DNA of 64,000 nucleotides, taken from assembly GCF_001425625.1 (NCBI RefSeq), contig NZ_LMCP01000014.1, positions 50,522-114,521 on the forward strand, written 5' to 3'. The translations under genes and the position numbers were made by a program. The notes under the pieces are model-generated. The model had not been told where the DNA came from and did no database searches. It was given only the letters and a program-made list of their open reading frames with translations. Below are positions 1 through 8,662 of this stretch, one piece after another. The stretch is from Mesorhizobium sp. Root102. GTDB lineage: Bacteria > Pseudomonadota > Alphaproteobacteria > Rhizobiales > Rhizobiaceae. Every line of letters begins with the position of its first letter. Position 1 is the stretch's first letter.

Positions 1-1
1 C

Positions 2-2281
2 GACACCAGGGTCTCCTTCAACGGCAAGCCCGGCACCTTCCTCGCCATCTTCCCGACCCCGGCGGCCAATCCGCTGACCACGGCGGCGGCGCTCACCAAG
101 CTGGTGCCGCAGATTCAGGAGACACTGCCGAAAGGCATGACGATCGAGGTCGTCTACGACGCGACCGGGCAGATCAGCGCCTCGATCTACGAAGTGTTCA
201 AGACCATTGCCGAGGCGGTTGCCATCGTCGTCGTCGTCATCCTTTTGTTCCTTGGCTCCTTCCGTTCGGTGCTGATGCCGATCATCACCATCCCGCTGTC
301 GCTGATCGGCGTCTGTTTCCTTTTGTTTGCGGTCGGCTATTCGATCAACCTCCTGTCGCTGCTGGCCATGGTGCTGGCGATCGGCCTAGTCGTCGACGAC
401 GCCATCGTGGTGGTGGAGAACATCCATCGCCATATGGAAGAAGACCACATGTCGCCGATGCAGGCCGCGTTCAGCGGTATGCGCGAAATAGCGTCAGCCA
501 TCGTTGCCATGACCATGACGCTGGCCGCCGTGTTCGCGCCGCTGGCTTTCACCGGCGGCCTGACCGGCGCGCTGTTCCGTGAATTCGCGGTCACGCTCGC
601 CGGCTCGGTGGTGCTGTCGGGCGTCATCGCCATCACCATCACCCCGATGATGTCGGCACGCCTCCTGAAGTCCGGCACGCCGGGCCGTTTCCAGCGCATC
701 GTCGACGGCACCTTCGCGCGGGTCGAACATGTCTATGAGCGCGCCGTCACCGGGTCGCTGAACTATCGCCCATTGACGCTGATCATCGTGCTTGCGCTTG
801 TCGGCGTCACCGGCTTCATGTTCACCAAGACCTCGAGCGAACTGGCGCCGGAAGAGGACCAGGGCTTTCTGCTCTCGCTTGTGACAGCGCCGCGTTATGC
901 GACCTCCGACTACACCGAGACATACGTCAACCAGATTCTCGGTCTGGTGAAGGATATTCCCGAAACACGGGCGCAATTCTCGGCCGTCGCCTTCGGCGGC
1001 ACGACAAACAGCGCCTTCGTCGGCTTTGCCTTCAAGGACTGGGCGGAACGCAAGCGCAATTCGAAGGAACTGCAGGCCGACATTACGGCTCGTATCGCCA
1101 AAGTGGCAGGTGTCCAGGCCTTCGTCTTCGCGCCGCCGACGCTGCCGGGCTCCGGCGGCGGCCTGCCCATCTCCATGGTGGTGCGATCGACCGGCGATTC
1201 CTCGGAAGTGTACGAGGTGGCCGAGCAGATCAAGAACAAGGCGCAAGCCTCCGGCCGCTTCATCGTCGTGCAGAATTCGATGGCCTATGACGCACCGGAG
1301 GTGACAGTGACCATCGACCGTGACCGCGCCGCGGCGCTGAACCTGCCGATCGCCGATATCGGCCGCACGCTGACATTGCTGGTCGGTGGCGCCGAAGTGG
1401 CGCAGTTCGACCGCGACTCCAACAGCTACGACATCATCCCGCAGGTGCCGCAGGAATTTCGCGACAACCCCGACAAGCTCGGCGAATACTTCGTACGCAG
1501 CGTGACGGGCGAGATGGTGCCGCTGTCGGCGGTGGTCAAGATTTCGACCAATGCGGCGCCGGCCGCCATCGAACAGTTCAACCAGCTGAATTCGTCGACG
1601 ATTTCGGCGCTTCCGCTGCCCGGCGTCACTACCGGCGACGGGCTGAAAGCGCTGGAGGACATCGCCAACGAGAGCCTGCCCGACACCTTCTTCGTCGACT
1701 ATTCCGGTCAATCGCGACAGGAAAAGGAACAGGGCAACACCATCCTGATCGCTTTCGCGGCCGCCGTTGTCGTCATCTATCTGGTGCTGGCGGCACAGTT
1801 TGAAAGTTTCCGCGACCCGCTGATCATCATGATGGCGGTGCCGCTGTCCATCTTCGGCGCGATCGTGCCGCTCAATCTGGGCCTCGGCACACTCAACATC
1901 TACACGCAGGTTGGCCTGATCACACTGATCGGTCTGATCACCAAGCACGGCATCCTGCTGGTCGAGTTCGCCAACCAGCAGCGCGAAAAGCATGGAATGC
2001 GGCGGCGCGACGCCATCATCGCCTCGGCCAAGGTGCGCCTGCGGCCGATCCTCATGACGACGGCGGCGATGGCGCTCGGCGTTGTGCCGCTGATCACGTC
2101 CAGCGGCGCTGGTGCCGCGGCCCGCTATTCGATGGGCCTGGTCATCTTCACCGGCATCCTGGTCGGAACCATGTTCACGCTCTTCGTCGTGCCCATGTTC
2201 TACACCTTCATCGCCAGCAAGGACCTGCCTCACCTGGCCGAGAAACCGGATCCCAAGCTGATGCCGGCGCTGCCGAGCTAA
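2..2281 (+). CDS. RND efflux transporter, inner-membrane subunit (3' part)
   Basis: Hydrophobe/amphiphile efflux (HAE1) pump subunit of a tripartite RND system: a proton-driven inner-membrane trimer that exports drugs or other toxic compounds. The frame is open from base 2, so the gene begins outside the window and roughly the first quarter (TM1 and part of the porter domain) is missing; 759 codons are present. Visible marks are the TM4 proton-relay pair in GLVVDDAIVVVENIHR, the TM10 lysine in GLITKHGILLVEFAN, and two blocks of six hydrophobic segments around a large periplasmic loop. It ends with TAA at 2279-2281. The adaptor and any outer-membrane partner must lie to the left. Confidence 0.93.
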   Translation, partial: DTRVSFNGKPGTFLAIFPTPAANPLTTAAALTKLVPQIQETLPKGMTIEVVYDATGQISASIYEVFKTIAEAVAIVVVVILLFLGSFRSVLMPIITIPLSLIGVCFLLFAVGYSINLLSLLAMVLAIGLVVDDAIVVVENIHRHMEEDHMSPMQAAFSGMREIASAIVAMTMTLAAVFAPLAFTGGLTGALFREFAVTLAGSVVLSGVIAITITPMMSARLLKSGTPGRFQRIVDGTFARVEHVYERAVTGSLNYRPLTLIIVLALVGVTGFMFTKTSSELAPEEDQGFLLSLVTAPRYATSDYTETYVNQILGLVKDIPETRAQFSAVAFGGTTNSAFVGFAFKDWAERKRNSKELQADITARIAKVAGVQAFVFAPPTLPGSGGGLPISMVVRSTGDSSEVYEVAEQIKNKAQASGRFIVVQNSMAYDAPEVTVTIDRDRAAALNLPIADIGRTLTLLVGGAEVAQFDRDSNSYDIIPQVPQEFRDNPDKLGEYFVRSVTGEMVPLSAVVKISTNAAPAAIEQFNQLNSSTISALPLPGVTTGDGLKALEDIANESLPDTFFVDYSGQSRQEKEQGNTILIAFAAAVVVIYLVLAAQFESFRDPLIIMMAVPLSIFGAIVPLNLGLGTLNIYTQVGLITLIGLITKHGILLVEFANQQREKHGMRRRDAIIASAKVRLRPILMTTAAMALGVVPLITSSGAGAAARYSMGLVIFTGILVGTMFTLFVVPMFYTFIASKDLPHLAEKPDPKLMPALPS

Positions 2282-2283
2282 TA

Positions 2284-2331
2284 GAGCAATTCCAGGAAAA
2301 GTCTGTAACGGTTTTCCGCTCGGAATTGCTC
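2284..2331. repeat. Palindromic repeat, family B, copy 1
   Basis: A 48-base imperfect palindrome with ends GAGCAATTCC and GGAATTGCTC and a centre containing GGAAAA and GGTTTTCC. It begins just after the stop codon of the efflux gene. A second copy is at 62050-62096, also intergenic. It is probably a dispersed extragenic palindrome; in RNA it would form a hairpin. Confidence 0.75.
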
Positions 2332-2347
2332 AAGACACGTTGGAAAC

Positions 2348-2388
2348 AAAAGAAAAGAGGCCAGAAATTTCCGACCTCTTTTCTTTTT
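2348..2388 (+). terminator. Intrinsic terminator after the efflux gene
   Basis: Perfect 13-bp arms AAAAGAAAAGAGG (2348-2360) and CCTCTTTTCTTTT (2375-2387) enclose a 14-base loop, and the right arm merges into a T run. The mirrored A run means it could also work leftward for transcripts from the transpeptidase gene, which ends at 2495. Confidence 0.75.
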
Positions 2389-2494
2389 GGCTGGGCTCGA
2401 TACCGCCGGTTTGAGCTGTACTCAATGCTGCAGCGTTTTCCGGTGGGAGCTTTGAGGCGCGGCAGCATGCTGCCACGCCATCGTTTCCAGCCTG

Positions 2495-2956
2495 CTACTT
2501 GACGATGACGATGCTGGTGTTGGTCGCCCCGAATGTTTCGACGAGCTGGTAGAAATCGGCGGCGTTGTCGGGATGCAGTCGCACGCAGCCATGTGAAGCC
2601 GGCTGGCCTAGACGCTTGATCGCGTAAGTCGCATGCACCGCATAGCCGCCGCTGAAGAAGACCGAGTGCGGCATCGGCGCGTTGTCGTATTTCTTCGAAT
2701 ACCACATCTCATGCATGCGGGTCGGCTTGAACGAGCCGGTCGGCGTCACATGAGCCCGATCGCCGGTGGAAACCTTCCAGGCGAAGGTCGGCCGGCCGTC
2801 GACCGAGACTTCCATGATCTGCTGTGAGAGCGAAACGCGTGCCACGATCTTGTTGGCGGCGTGCGCTGCGCCCGAGCCAGCGCCGAACAGCAGTGCGACG
2901 CCCGTCAGCGCGGCTGCGGTGATGTTGATGAGCTTGGCGGAAATGGCGGTACGCAT
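2495..2956 (-). CDS. L,D-transpeptidase, YkuD/ErfK type
   Basis: Periplasmic L,D-transpeptidase that forms 3-3 peptidoglycan cross-links or attaches proteins to the wall. The protein is 153 residues: an N-terminal signal peptide (MRTAISAKLINITAAALTG, cleavage near GAAHA-AN), then a single YkuD domain with the catalytic HGCVRL motif at the end and an upstream conserved H (YAVHATYAI). The start is set at 2956 because a purine-rich ribosome site (AGAGAGGGGA) precedes this ATG; the frame is open upstream to 2995, but those residues do not look like a signal peptide. It is a stand-alone gene facing the efflux gene. Confidence 0.9.
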   Translation of the reverse strand: MRTAISAKLINITAAALTGVALLFGAGSGAAHAANKIVARVSLSQQIMEVSVDGRPTFAWKVSTGDRAHVTPTGSFKPTRMHEMWYSKKYDNAPMPHSVFFSGGYAVHATYAIKRLGQPASHGCVRLHPDNAADFYQLVETFGATNTSIVIVK

Positions 2957-3312
2957 GATGAAGTCCCCTCTCTCTGCCGGTCCGGCCGGCTCCAATTCGA
3001 TGACTGCTTATCCCAGCGTCATGTTTCGAGGGTATTTCGCAAAATGCTCATTTGTGTTTCGAATCTGTTTCCTCCGGTTAACAAGTGCAGACGTTTCATG
3101 GGAGCGAATGAGAGTCGGCTCCGCATCCGGCCGGCAGGACCAAAGTCAGGAACATGAGTATCTGCCTCTAAACGAAAGTGCGAATTAGCGTCATACGAAA
3201 GAAAGGTCGGCGACCTCGAAACCGAACTGAAACGAAGCGAGGCTTCAAGCGGCATCATCCGGATACGGGCCGCAAGCAAAGTTGACGCAACGAAAACAGC
3301 CGGTAACGAAAC
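2957..3312. other. Intergenic stretch without recognised gene
   Basis: The 356 bases between the transpeptidase start and the next rightward gene hold only short overlapping open frames on both strands with no convincing ribosome site or family similarity. It should contain the transpeptidase promoter, but I could not identify a clear -35/-10 pair. Confidence 0.5.
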
Positions 3313-3645
3313 ATGGGAACGAGATCGAACGCGCTGTCCTGGCTTTTCAGGATCAGCATCGCGGCAGCGGTCATCGGCGGCGGCGGCACGGTTGCCGGCA
3401 CCCCGCTGACAAGCCTCGGCGGGATGACTTCAGGCGAGATTTCGACGCTGCATGCCGCACTGTTTTTCGCCACGGTCTGGATTGTTTCCAGCCTGCGCAT
3501 CGCCCGGCTAAAGGCCCTCTGGCGGGTCGGCCTTAGGCTGACGGGTTTGCGCGGCGCCTCCGGCAACTTGCTGCCGAGAGGACCGAGGGCCCGCGCCGCG
3601 ACGGGGGGCTCCGTGGGCGGCGCGGGCACTTCGGGGGTGTCCTGA
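3313..3645 (+). CDS. Hypothetical small membrane protein
   Basis: 110 residues, no family recognised. Two hydrophobic stretches are visible (about residues 9-30, rich in A, I and G, and 43-62), followed by a basic, Gly/Ala/Arg-rich C-terminal tail. This would give a two-helix inner-membrane protein. The start follows CGGTAACGAAAC, which is not a strong ribosome site. The frame is supported mainly by its hydrophobic pattern, and a competing antisense frame covers part of it, so the call is tentative. It is followed 41 bases later by another small membrane-type ORF. Confidence 0.42.
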   Translation: MGTRSNALSWLFRISIAAAVIGGGGTVAGTPLTSLGGMTSGEISTLHAALFFATVWIVSSLRIARLKALWRVGLRLTGLRGASGNLLPRGPRARAATGGSVGGAGTSGVS

Positions 3646-3686
3646 AGCGACCCGCAACACGTTCATTTTTTTGGGGAATTGGTACG

Positions 3687-3854
3687 ATGAAAACGAAATT
3701 TGCCGCTTCGGTGCTGTCCGCACTGCTCTACGCACAGGGCCTGCTCGGTTTTGCGGGCCTTGCCACCGTGCTGCTGAGGGACCGCGCCCATGCAAGCGAA
3801 CTGACCATGGGCAGTGACATGCCGGTCGGCCCATCACTTCTGCTGGTACGCTGA
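3687..3854 (+). CDS. Very small hypothetical exported or membrane protein
   Basis: A 55-residue frame that begins MKTKFAASVLSALLYAQGL and continues with a long hydrophobic helix to about residue 30, then a short polar tail ending LLLVR. It looks like a signal peptide or signal anchor (KTK n-region, hydrophobic core, possible cleavage near HAS-E). A weak ribosome site (TTGGGGAAT) lies upstream. No family recognised. It may be co-transcribed with the preceding small gene. Confidence 0.4.
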   Translation: MKTKFAASVLSALLYAQGLLGFAGLATVLLRDRAHASELTMGSDMPVGPSLLLVR

Positions 3855-3926
3855 GCCTCAAGAGTATCGGGCCCAGAGATGGAAAATCCGATGCTCAGCC
3901 AAACAAATTGTCTGGGTGTCCGGCAA

Positions 3927-4628
3927 TCAACTGGCGAATTGCTGCGGCGGATCGAACCTGTAGCCGGCGCCACGTATGGTGGTGATGGTTTCGGTGTCGA
4001 GCTTGCGGCGCAGCCGCACGATGCGCGAATCGATCGAGCGATCGAACGCGTCGGCGTTTTCGGCGGGTGCTGCGGCAATGATGTCGTCACGCGTCAGCAC
4101 CTTGCGTGGACTGGCCAGGAACAGCCTGAGCAGGGCCACCTGACCGGGCGAGAGCTGTTCCTCCGTGCCGGAGCGATGCATGACCATGGCCGACCGCAGA
4201 TCGACGGTCGCGTTCTCCAGCACGATCAGTTCCTGGGTGCCCCTGCCGCGCCGCGAAAGCAGGCCGCCAACCCGGGCTGCCAGCTCCCTGACATTGAGCG
4301 GGCTCTCGACGACGTCGGCCGCACCCAACTCGAGCGCCAGCACCTTGTCGACGAGATCGGCCGGCCGGCAGATCAGGATGAACTCCGGTCCGCCCTCGCC
4401 GCCCCCGCCTTGGCCGCCATAACGCCGGAGCAGGTCGCGCCCCTCAGCCTGGCTGAGGCTGTCGCCGACGACGACGACGTCGATGCCCTTTCCCGACAGC
4501 AGCGATTCGGCCTCCCAGGGCTGCCGCGCCTGGCGCACATCGTGACCGCGTCGCTCGAGATGGTCGGCGAGTTCGGTCGCGACCACTTCGGCAACGGAAA
4601 CAAGCGCGATGATCGATCGTGCGGCCAT
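3927..4628 (-). CDS. OmpR-type response regulator with degenerate receiver
   Basis: 233 residues: a receiver-like domain (about 1-120) and a C-terminal winged helix typical of OmpR/PhoB (about 135-228; RSIDSRIVRLRRKLD recognition region, GAGYRF wing). The receiver lacks the hallmarks of phosphorylation. The usual acidic pair after the first strand is replaced by ALVSVAEVV, the strand-3 region reads DVVVVGDSL with shifted spacing, and the conserved Lys of the KPF motif is Ser (VESPL). It therefore probably acts without phosphorylation or through an unusual signal. The start at 4628 is preceded by GGGTGGGA. It is divergent from the intact regulator at 4723, with 94 bases between. Confidence 0.88.
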   Translation of the reverse strand: MAARSIIALVSVAEVVATELADHLERRGHDVRQARQPWEAESLLSGKGIDVVVVGDSLSQAEGRDLLRRYGGQGGGGEGGPEFILICRPADLVDKVLALELGAADVVESPLNVRELAARVGGLLSRRGRGTQELIVLENATVDLRSAMVMHRSGTEEQLSPGQVALLRLFLASPRKVLTRDDIIAAAPAENADAFDRSIDSRIVRLRRKLDTETITTIRGAGYRFDPPQQFAS

Positions 4629-4722
4629 GTTTTCCCACCCTGCAACAGACATCCCGAGATGAGTGCTGGACATCATGTTTATACCCAATCTACTTTCCAC
4701 TGAAAGTGGGAGCGAAAGCATC

Positions 4723-5448
4723 GTGCGGGCAAGAATTATCATCGTCGAGGATGAGCCCGACCTGAGGGACGCGGTTGCCGAATATCTCGAAGCCGCCGGC
4801 TATGAGGCGGTCACCGCTGAAAGTGCTATCGCCGCGCGCAGCCTCGTTGAAACGCAGTCGTTCCACCTCGCCATTCTCGACATCGCGATGCCCGGCGAGG
4901 ATGGCCTGTCGCTCGGCCGCTGGCTGCGCTCGAAGCTGCCGATCGGCATCATCTACGCCACCGCCGCCGGTACCGCGCTCGACCGCATCGTCGGACTGGA
5001 GCTTGGTGCCGACGACTACATCGTCAAGCCATACGAATTGCGCGAAGTGCTGGCGAGGGTCCGCAGCGTGTTGCGCCGGGTTCCCCAGCCTCAGGAGCTT
5101 CAAGACAAAAAGGCCAGGACCGATCGCCGTTCCGTTGCTTTCGGCCCTTTCCAGGCCGATCTCGACGGCAGGCTGGTCACCGGCGCCAATGGCGCGGTGG
5201 TCGACATGGCCAAGAGCGAATTCGACGTGCTGGAGGTTTTCCTGACCCGCGCCAACCGGCTTTTGACCCGCGCCGCGATCTCCGAGGCGATCGGCTTCAC
5301 CGAAGATCCGGAATCGTCGCGCGCCGTCGACATTCGCATCATGCGGCTGCGCAAGAAGATCGAGACCGACCCGGCCAATCCGAAATTCCTGCGCACGGTG
5401 CGCGGCGAAGGCTATATCTTCTCGCTGCCGACCGGCGACGGCAACTGA
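4723..5448 (+). CDS. OmpR-type response regulator
   Basis: 241 residues: an intact receiver (IIIVEDEPDLRD acidic pair, phosphoacceptor in ILDIAMPGEDG, T/A switch region YATAAGT, lysine in IVKPYEL) and a C-terminal winged helix (RAVDIRIMRLRKKIE, GEGYIF wing). It is expected to bind DNA as a phosphorylated dimer. I chose the GTG at 4723 because GGGAGCGA precedes it and the receiver begins at once; in-frame ATGs at 4663 and 4675 would add a non-conserved tail and lie closer to the divergent gene. A hybrid kinase gene follows 79 bases later and is the likely partner. Confidence 0.9.
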   Translation: MRARIIIVEDEPDLRDAVAEYLEAAGYEAVTAESAIAARSLVETQSFHLAILDIAMPGEDGLSLGRWLRSKLPIGIIYATAAGTALDRIVGLELGADDYIVKPYELREVLARVRSVLRRVPQPQELQDKKARTDRRSVAFGPFQADLDGRLVTGANGAVVDMAKSEFDVLEVFLTRANRLLTRAAISEAIGFTEDPESSRAVDIRIMRLRKKIETDPANPKFLRTVRGEGYIFSLPTGDGN

Positions 5449-5527
5449 GCAGCGAGGCCAGAGGGTTTCAGGCTCGGGCCGTTGCTCGTCGATCGAATTG
5501 GCATGACCTCTGGAATGACGGCTGATA

Positions 5528-7615
5528 ATGACCGCTGAAGCAGCAAGCTCGGAGATGCAGGGTTTCAGGCAGGGCGCTGCGATGGCGGCCGTGCGTATCG
5601 TTCGCCGGCTGCGTGAGGCCGGCGACTGGCAGCGCGAGATGGAAGGTATCCTGGAAACGCTCTGCCGGGCCATGGATTCCCAGCGCGGCATCCTGTTTCG
5701 CTTGCGCGAACTGCCCGGCCAGGGCTTCGCCCAATCCGTCGCCGCCTATTGGATCGACCCTCTCTTTGGCGGCGAACTGGCGTCGCCGACTGTCATCATG
5801 CAGTCGATCGTCAATTCGGACCCGCTGCTGGAGCGGCTGGCCGAGGACGAGCGGCAAGGCAAGATCTTCGCCGGCCACACGCGCAATCTCGATGGCTTTC
5901 TGAGAACCGATTTCGAAAAGCAGAACATCAAGTCGTTCCTGTCGGTGTCGGTCTTCGCGCACGGCCATCTCTGGGGCACGCTAGCGGTCAATGACTGCGT
6001 CAACGAGCGCGAGTGGACCGACGAGGAAGAGGCGACACTGCACATCATCGCGCTGGCCATCGGCGATGCCATCGAACGCTCGCTGTCCGAAGCCCATGCC
6101 AGCGAGGTCATTCGCCGCACCATGCTGCAGGCCTCGCTCGACGCTATCGTCGTCATCGATGAGACCGGCTCTATCATCGAATTCAATCCGGCCGCCGAGA
6201 AGATGTTCGGCTTCCAGCGCAGCGACATCCTCGGCAAGGATCTGCTCGATACCATCGTGCCGATCTATTACCGAAAGGGCTATGCTTCGGGAGCCGAATA
6301 CATGTCTGGCCGCGGCGCGCCGATGGTCGGCCAGCGGCTCGAGACGGTGACCCAGAACGCCGCCGGCGAGGTGTTCCCGATCGAGCTGACGGCAACCGAG
6401 ATGCGGGTCGCCGACCGCCGCCTGATCTTCGGCTCCATCCGCGACCTGCGCGACAAGCTTCGCGCCGAGGAGGAGATCGGCCGCCAGCGCGAGAAGCTGC
6501 ACCAGAATGAGAAGATGGCGGCGATGGGTTCGTTGCTGGCCGGCGTGTCGCATGAGCTCAACAACCCGCTGGCCGTGGTGGTGGCGCAATCGACGCTGCT
6601 GCACGAGTTCGCCTCCGATCCGCAGACCAAGGTGCGCGCAGAGAAAGTCCGTGCCGCCGCCGAGCGCTGCGGCCGCATCGTCAAGAGCTTCCTGTCCATG
6701 GTGCGCCTTCATCCCGCGGCGCAAGCCGAAACCGACCTCAACCAGGTGATCCGTGCAGCGTTGGAAGTGACCGCCTATGGCGCGCGCTCAAGCGGCATCA
6801 TCATCGACACCGACTTCGCCGCCGGCCCGCTGCTGGCCATGGCCGACGCCGACCACGTGACGCAGGTGGCGGCCAATTTCCTCATCAACAGCCAGCACGC
6901 TCTGGCCGGCATTGCCGGCGACCGGCTGATCAAGGTGCGGACGTTCCGCAGCGACCGGGGTCACCCCTGCTTCTCGGTCGAGGACAACGGGCCCGGCGTG
7001 CCGGAAGCGATCCGCAGCCGCATCTTCGAATCCTATTTCACCACCAAGCCGGTCGGCGTCGGCACCGGCATTGGCCTGTCGATCTCGAAATCGATCATCG
7101 AGCGGCACAATGGCAATGTCTGGTTCGAGGAAGTGCTGCCGCGAGGAGCGCGTTTTGTCGTCCAGCTGCCCGCCATCGTAGCCGGCCTTGCCACAGCCGG
7201 CGAGAACCAGCCGCGATCGAGCGGCCTGCGCCACGCCTTGATCATCGACGACGAGCCGGATGTTGCCGGCTCGCTCTCCGACATTCTCGAATTGATGGGC
7301 ATCAAGTCGCGGATCGTGCCGGTCTGGGAATCGGGCGCCGCCACCTTGAGCGGTCACATGCCGCCGGACATCGTCTTTTCGGATTTGCGCATGCCTGGCG
7401 TCAGCGGCATATCGATCTATCGCGAGCTGCTCGCCCAAAAGCCTGACCTGGCGCGGCGTTTCGTGCTGGTTACCGGCGACCTGATCGGCGCGAAGGCCGA
7501 AATCGAGGCCCTGCCCGCACAGCAGCGGCCGCAGATCCTGGAAAAGCCGTTCAGCACGCTGGATGTGCGCAGTGTGCTGTCCGCCATTGCCGAACAGGCG
7601 GCAATAAAAGGATAA
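5528..7615 (+). CDS. Hybrid sensor histidine kinase (GAF-PAS-HK-REC)
   Basis: 695 residues, apparently cytoplasmic with no membrane segment. Order: a GAF-type domain (about 15-190), a PAS domain (about 200-320; VVIDETGSIIEFNPAAEKMF), a short coiled linker (RAEEEIGRQREKLHQNEKM), HisKA with the phosphorylated His in GVSHELNNPLAVV (about residue 341), an ATPase domain with N box NFLINSQHAL, G boxes EDNGPGVP and GTGIGLSISKS, and a C-terminal receiver (about 570-690) with IIDDEPDV, phosphoacceptor in FSDLRMPG and lysine in LEKPFS. It follows the regulator at 4723 in the same direction and may phosphorylate it. Confidence 0.9.
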   Translation: MTAEAASSEMQGFRQGAAMAAVRIVRRLREAGDWQREMEGILETLCRAMDSQRGILFRLRELPGQGFAQSVAAYWIDPLFGGELASPTVIMQSIVNSDPLLERLAEDERQGKIFAGHTRNLDGFLRTDFEKQNIKSFLSVSVFAHGHLWGTLAVNDCVNEREWTDEEEATLHIIALAIGDAIERSLSEAHASEVIRRTMLQASLDAIVVIDETGSIIEFNPAAEKMFGFQRSDILGKDLLDTIVPIYYRKGYASGAEYMSGRGAPMVGQRLETVTQNAAGEVFPIELTATEMRVADRRLIFGSIRDLRDKLRAEEEIGRQREKLHQNEKMAAMGSLLAGVSHELNNPLAVVVAQSTLLHEFASDPQTKVRAEKVRAAAERCGRIVKSFLSMVRLHPAAQAETDLNQVIRAALEVTAYGARSSGIIIDTDFAAGPLLAMADADHVTQVAANFLINSQHALAGIAGDRLIKVRTFRSDRGHPCFSVEDNGPGVPEAIRSRIFESYFTTKPVGVGTGIGLSISKSIIERHNGNVWFEEVLPRGARFVVQLPAIVAGLATAGENQPRSSGLRHALIIDDEPDVAGSLSDILELMGIKSRIVPVWESGAATLSGHMPPDIVFSDLRMPGVSGISIYRELLAQKPDLARRFVLVTGDLIGAKAEIEALPAQQRPQILEKPFSTLDVRSVLSAIAEQAAIKG

Positions 7616-7684
7616 AAAAGAGGCCCCCAACCGACATCGCGGCGGGAGCCGAAAGGAGCGCTGGAGGAGCGCTCGGGGAGGTCA

Positions 7685-7728
7685 GAGCACGATCCCCAAA
7701 GAGGGAACCGGTTTTCGGGATCATGCTT
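7685..7728. repeat. Palindromic repeat, family A, copy 1
   Basis: A 44-base imperfect palindrome starting GAGCACGATCCCC and ending CGGGATCATGCTT with a central GGAACCGGTTTTC. It is the diverged short form of a family also found at 15601, 18159, 35127 and 59553. It lies between two convergent genes just ahead of the stop codon at 7738. Confidence 0.75.
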
Positions 7729-7737
7729 CGACAGAAG

Positions 7738-8148
7738 TCAGAAAATGTTCGGCGTGCCGGTCAACGGCGCAGCATTGGCGATCATGCGGATTGCGCGGCT
7801 CTTGTGTGCTCCGGACTGCTCCGCAATGGCGCGCAGGCAATCGATGCTCTCGGCGCCCCAGGCCTGCCCCCTGCAGGCAAAGTCGGTCAGCGGCATCGGC
7901 AGACGCGCGGTCCTGGTCGTCGTCTGCGCACCCTCGACGAGGTTGGCCGGTGGATTCAGCGAAGCGAAGGCTGGCCCGATTGTCGGCGTGAACGCCATTC
8001 CGATGAGGGCGCAAGCAGCCAGCACCATGAACATCGCCATGGGGTGGTCACTGGCCCGCTGGCGCAGCGCCAGTTTCGGACGGCGGTCATTGCGCACTGG
8101 AGCCTGAAGGCGGCCCTCGCCGCGGATCGTCTGGACTTTCGCATGCAT
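7738..8148 (-). CDS. Hypothetical membrane-anchored protein
   Basis: 136 residues, no family recognised. A basic N-terminus (residues 1-35) precedes one hydrophobic segment (about 37-60, MAMFMVLAACALIGMAF), then a region of about 75 residues with two cysteines (FACRGQAW, SIDCLRAI) that could form a disulfide if exported. The start at 8148 is preceded by GGGGAAGG, a good ribosome site. The final residues TPNIF lie close to repeat copy 1. Two direct repeats lie upstream of the start (8203, 8256). Confidence 0.62.
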   Translation of the reverse strand: MHAKVQTIRGEGRLQAPVRNDRRPKLALRQRASDHPMAMFMVLAACALIGMAFTPTIGPAFASLNPPANLVEGAQTTTRTARLPMPLTDFACRGQAWGAESIDCLRAIAEQSGAHKSRAIRMIANAAPLTGTPNIF

Positions 8149-8202
8149 TGCCTTCCCCTTCGCTGAGTTTCCTTTGGTGATAAAACGAATTTAATCGCAC
8201 TT

Positions 8203-8265
8203 GGTAACGGGCGAATGATACGGAGAGCTTGCCCGTGTAACAGCATCGCAACACTGGTAACGGGC
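8203..8265. promoter_or_regulatory. Direct repeats GGTAACGGGC with an inverted partial copy
   Basis: GGTAACGGGC occurs at 8203-8212 and again at 8256-8265, 53 bases apart (about five helical turns). An imperfect inverted copy, GCCCGTGTAAC, lies between them at 8231-8241. They sit 55-117 bases ahead of the leftward gene at 8148 and could be sites for a regulator. The remaining sequence from 8266 to 8622 shows no credible gene. Confidence 0.4.
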
Positions 8266-8622
8266 ATAATCGGGCAAAACCGGCCACGGCCGGATACGCT
8301 GGTCTGTTTTGCGAAGCTGTTTCATGCGCGCGATCAGGATATTGCTGGAACGTCGATATCCGGCAGCAAAGCCCAACCTCAGCCGGCGAACTATGAGCAA
8401 CCTCACACTCCGGACAGGGAAGCAGTATTTTTTGCGAGAAAACGGGCGAGATTTTCTCGGAACGAGCGCTGCCCCTCGCCCAAGACGCTCGTTCCACAAG
8501 CCATGTTAAGGCTCGGAATTTCCCGTATTTTCCTCGGTTGCTTCGGTCGAAAATCGACTTCGGCACGGATGAACAGAAATACGATACTTTCACAAGCCAT
8601 TGCATTTCAATGAAAAATATGA

Positions 8623-8648
8623 TTTTATTGAATGAGTATTCAATAAAA
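8623..8648. promoter_or_regulatory. Perfect 11-bp inverted repeat, probable TetR operator
   Basis: TTTTATTGAAT and ATTCAATAAAA enclose the 4-base spacer GAGT. The core TTGAA-N6-TTCAA (8628-8643) recurs with identical spacing at 12580 and, with one change, at 20918, each ahead of a gene of the same catabolic island. It ends 14 bases before the ATG of the Rieske gene and covers or adjoins its promoter, so the bound regulator would repress transcription. Confidence 0.75.
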
Positions 8649-8662
8649 AGAAGAGACGTTTT

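Noticed and set aside
494..2233. Long open frame on the minus strand opposite the efflux gene
   Set aside because: High-GC shadow frame with His/Arg/Asp-rich, low-complexity composition and no domain; the plus strand encodes a clear RND protein.
8149..8210. EcfG promoter ahead of the gene at 7738
   Set aside because: AACG is followed at the right distance by GTAAC, not GTTCC; too poor a match.
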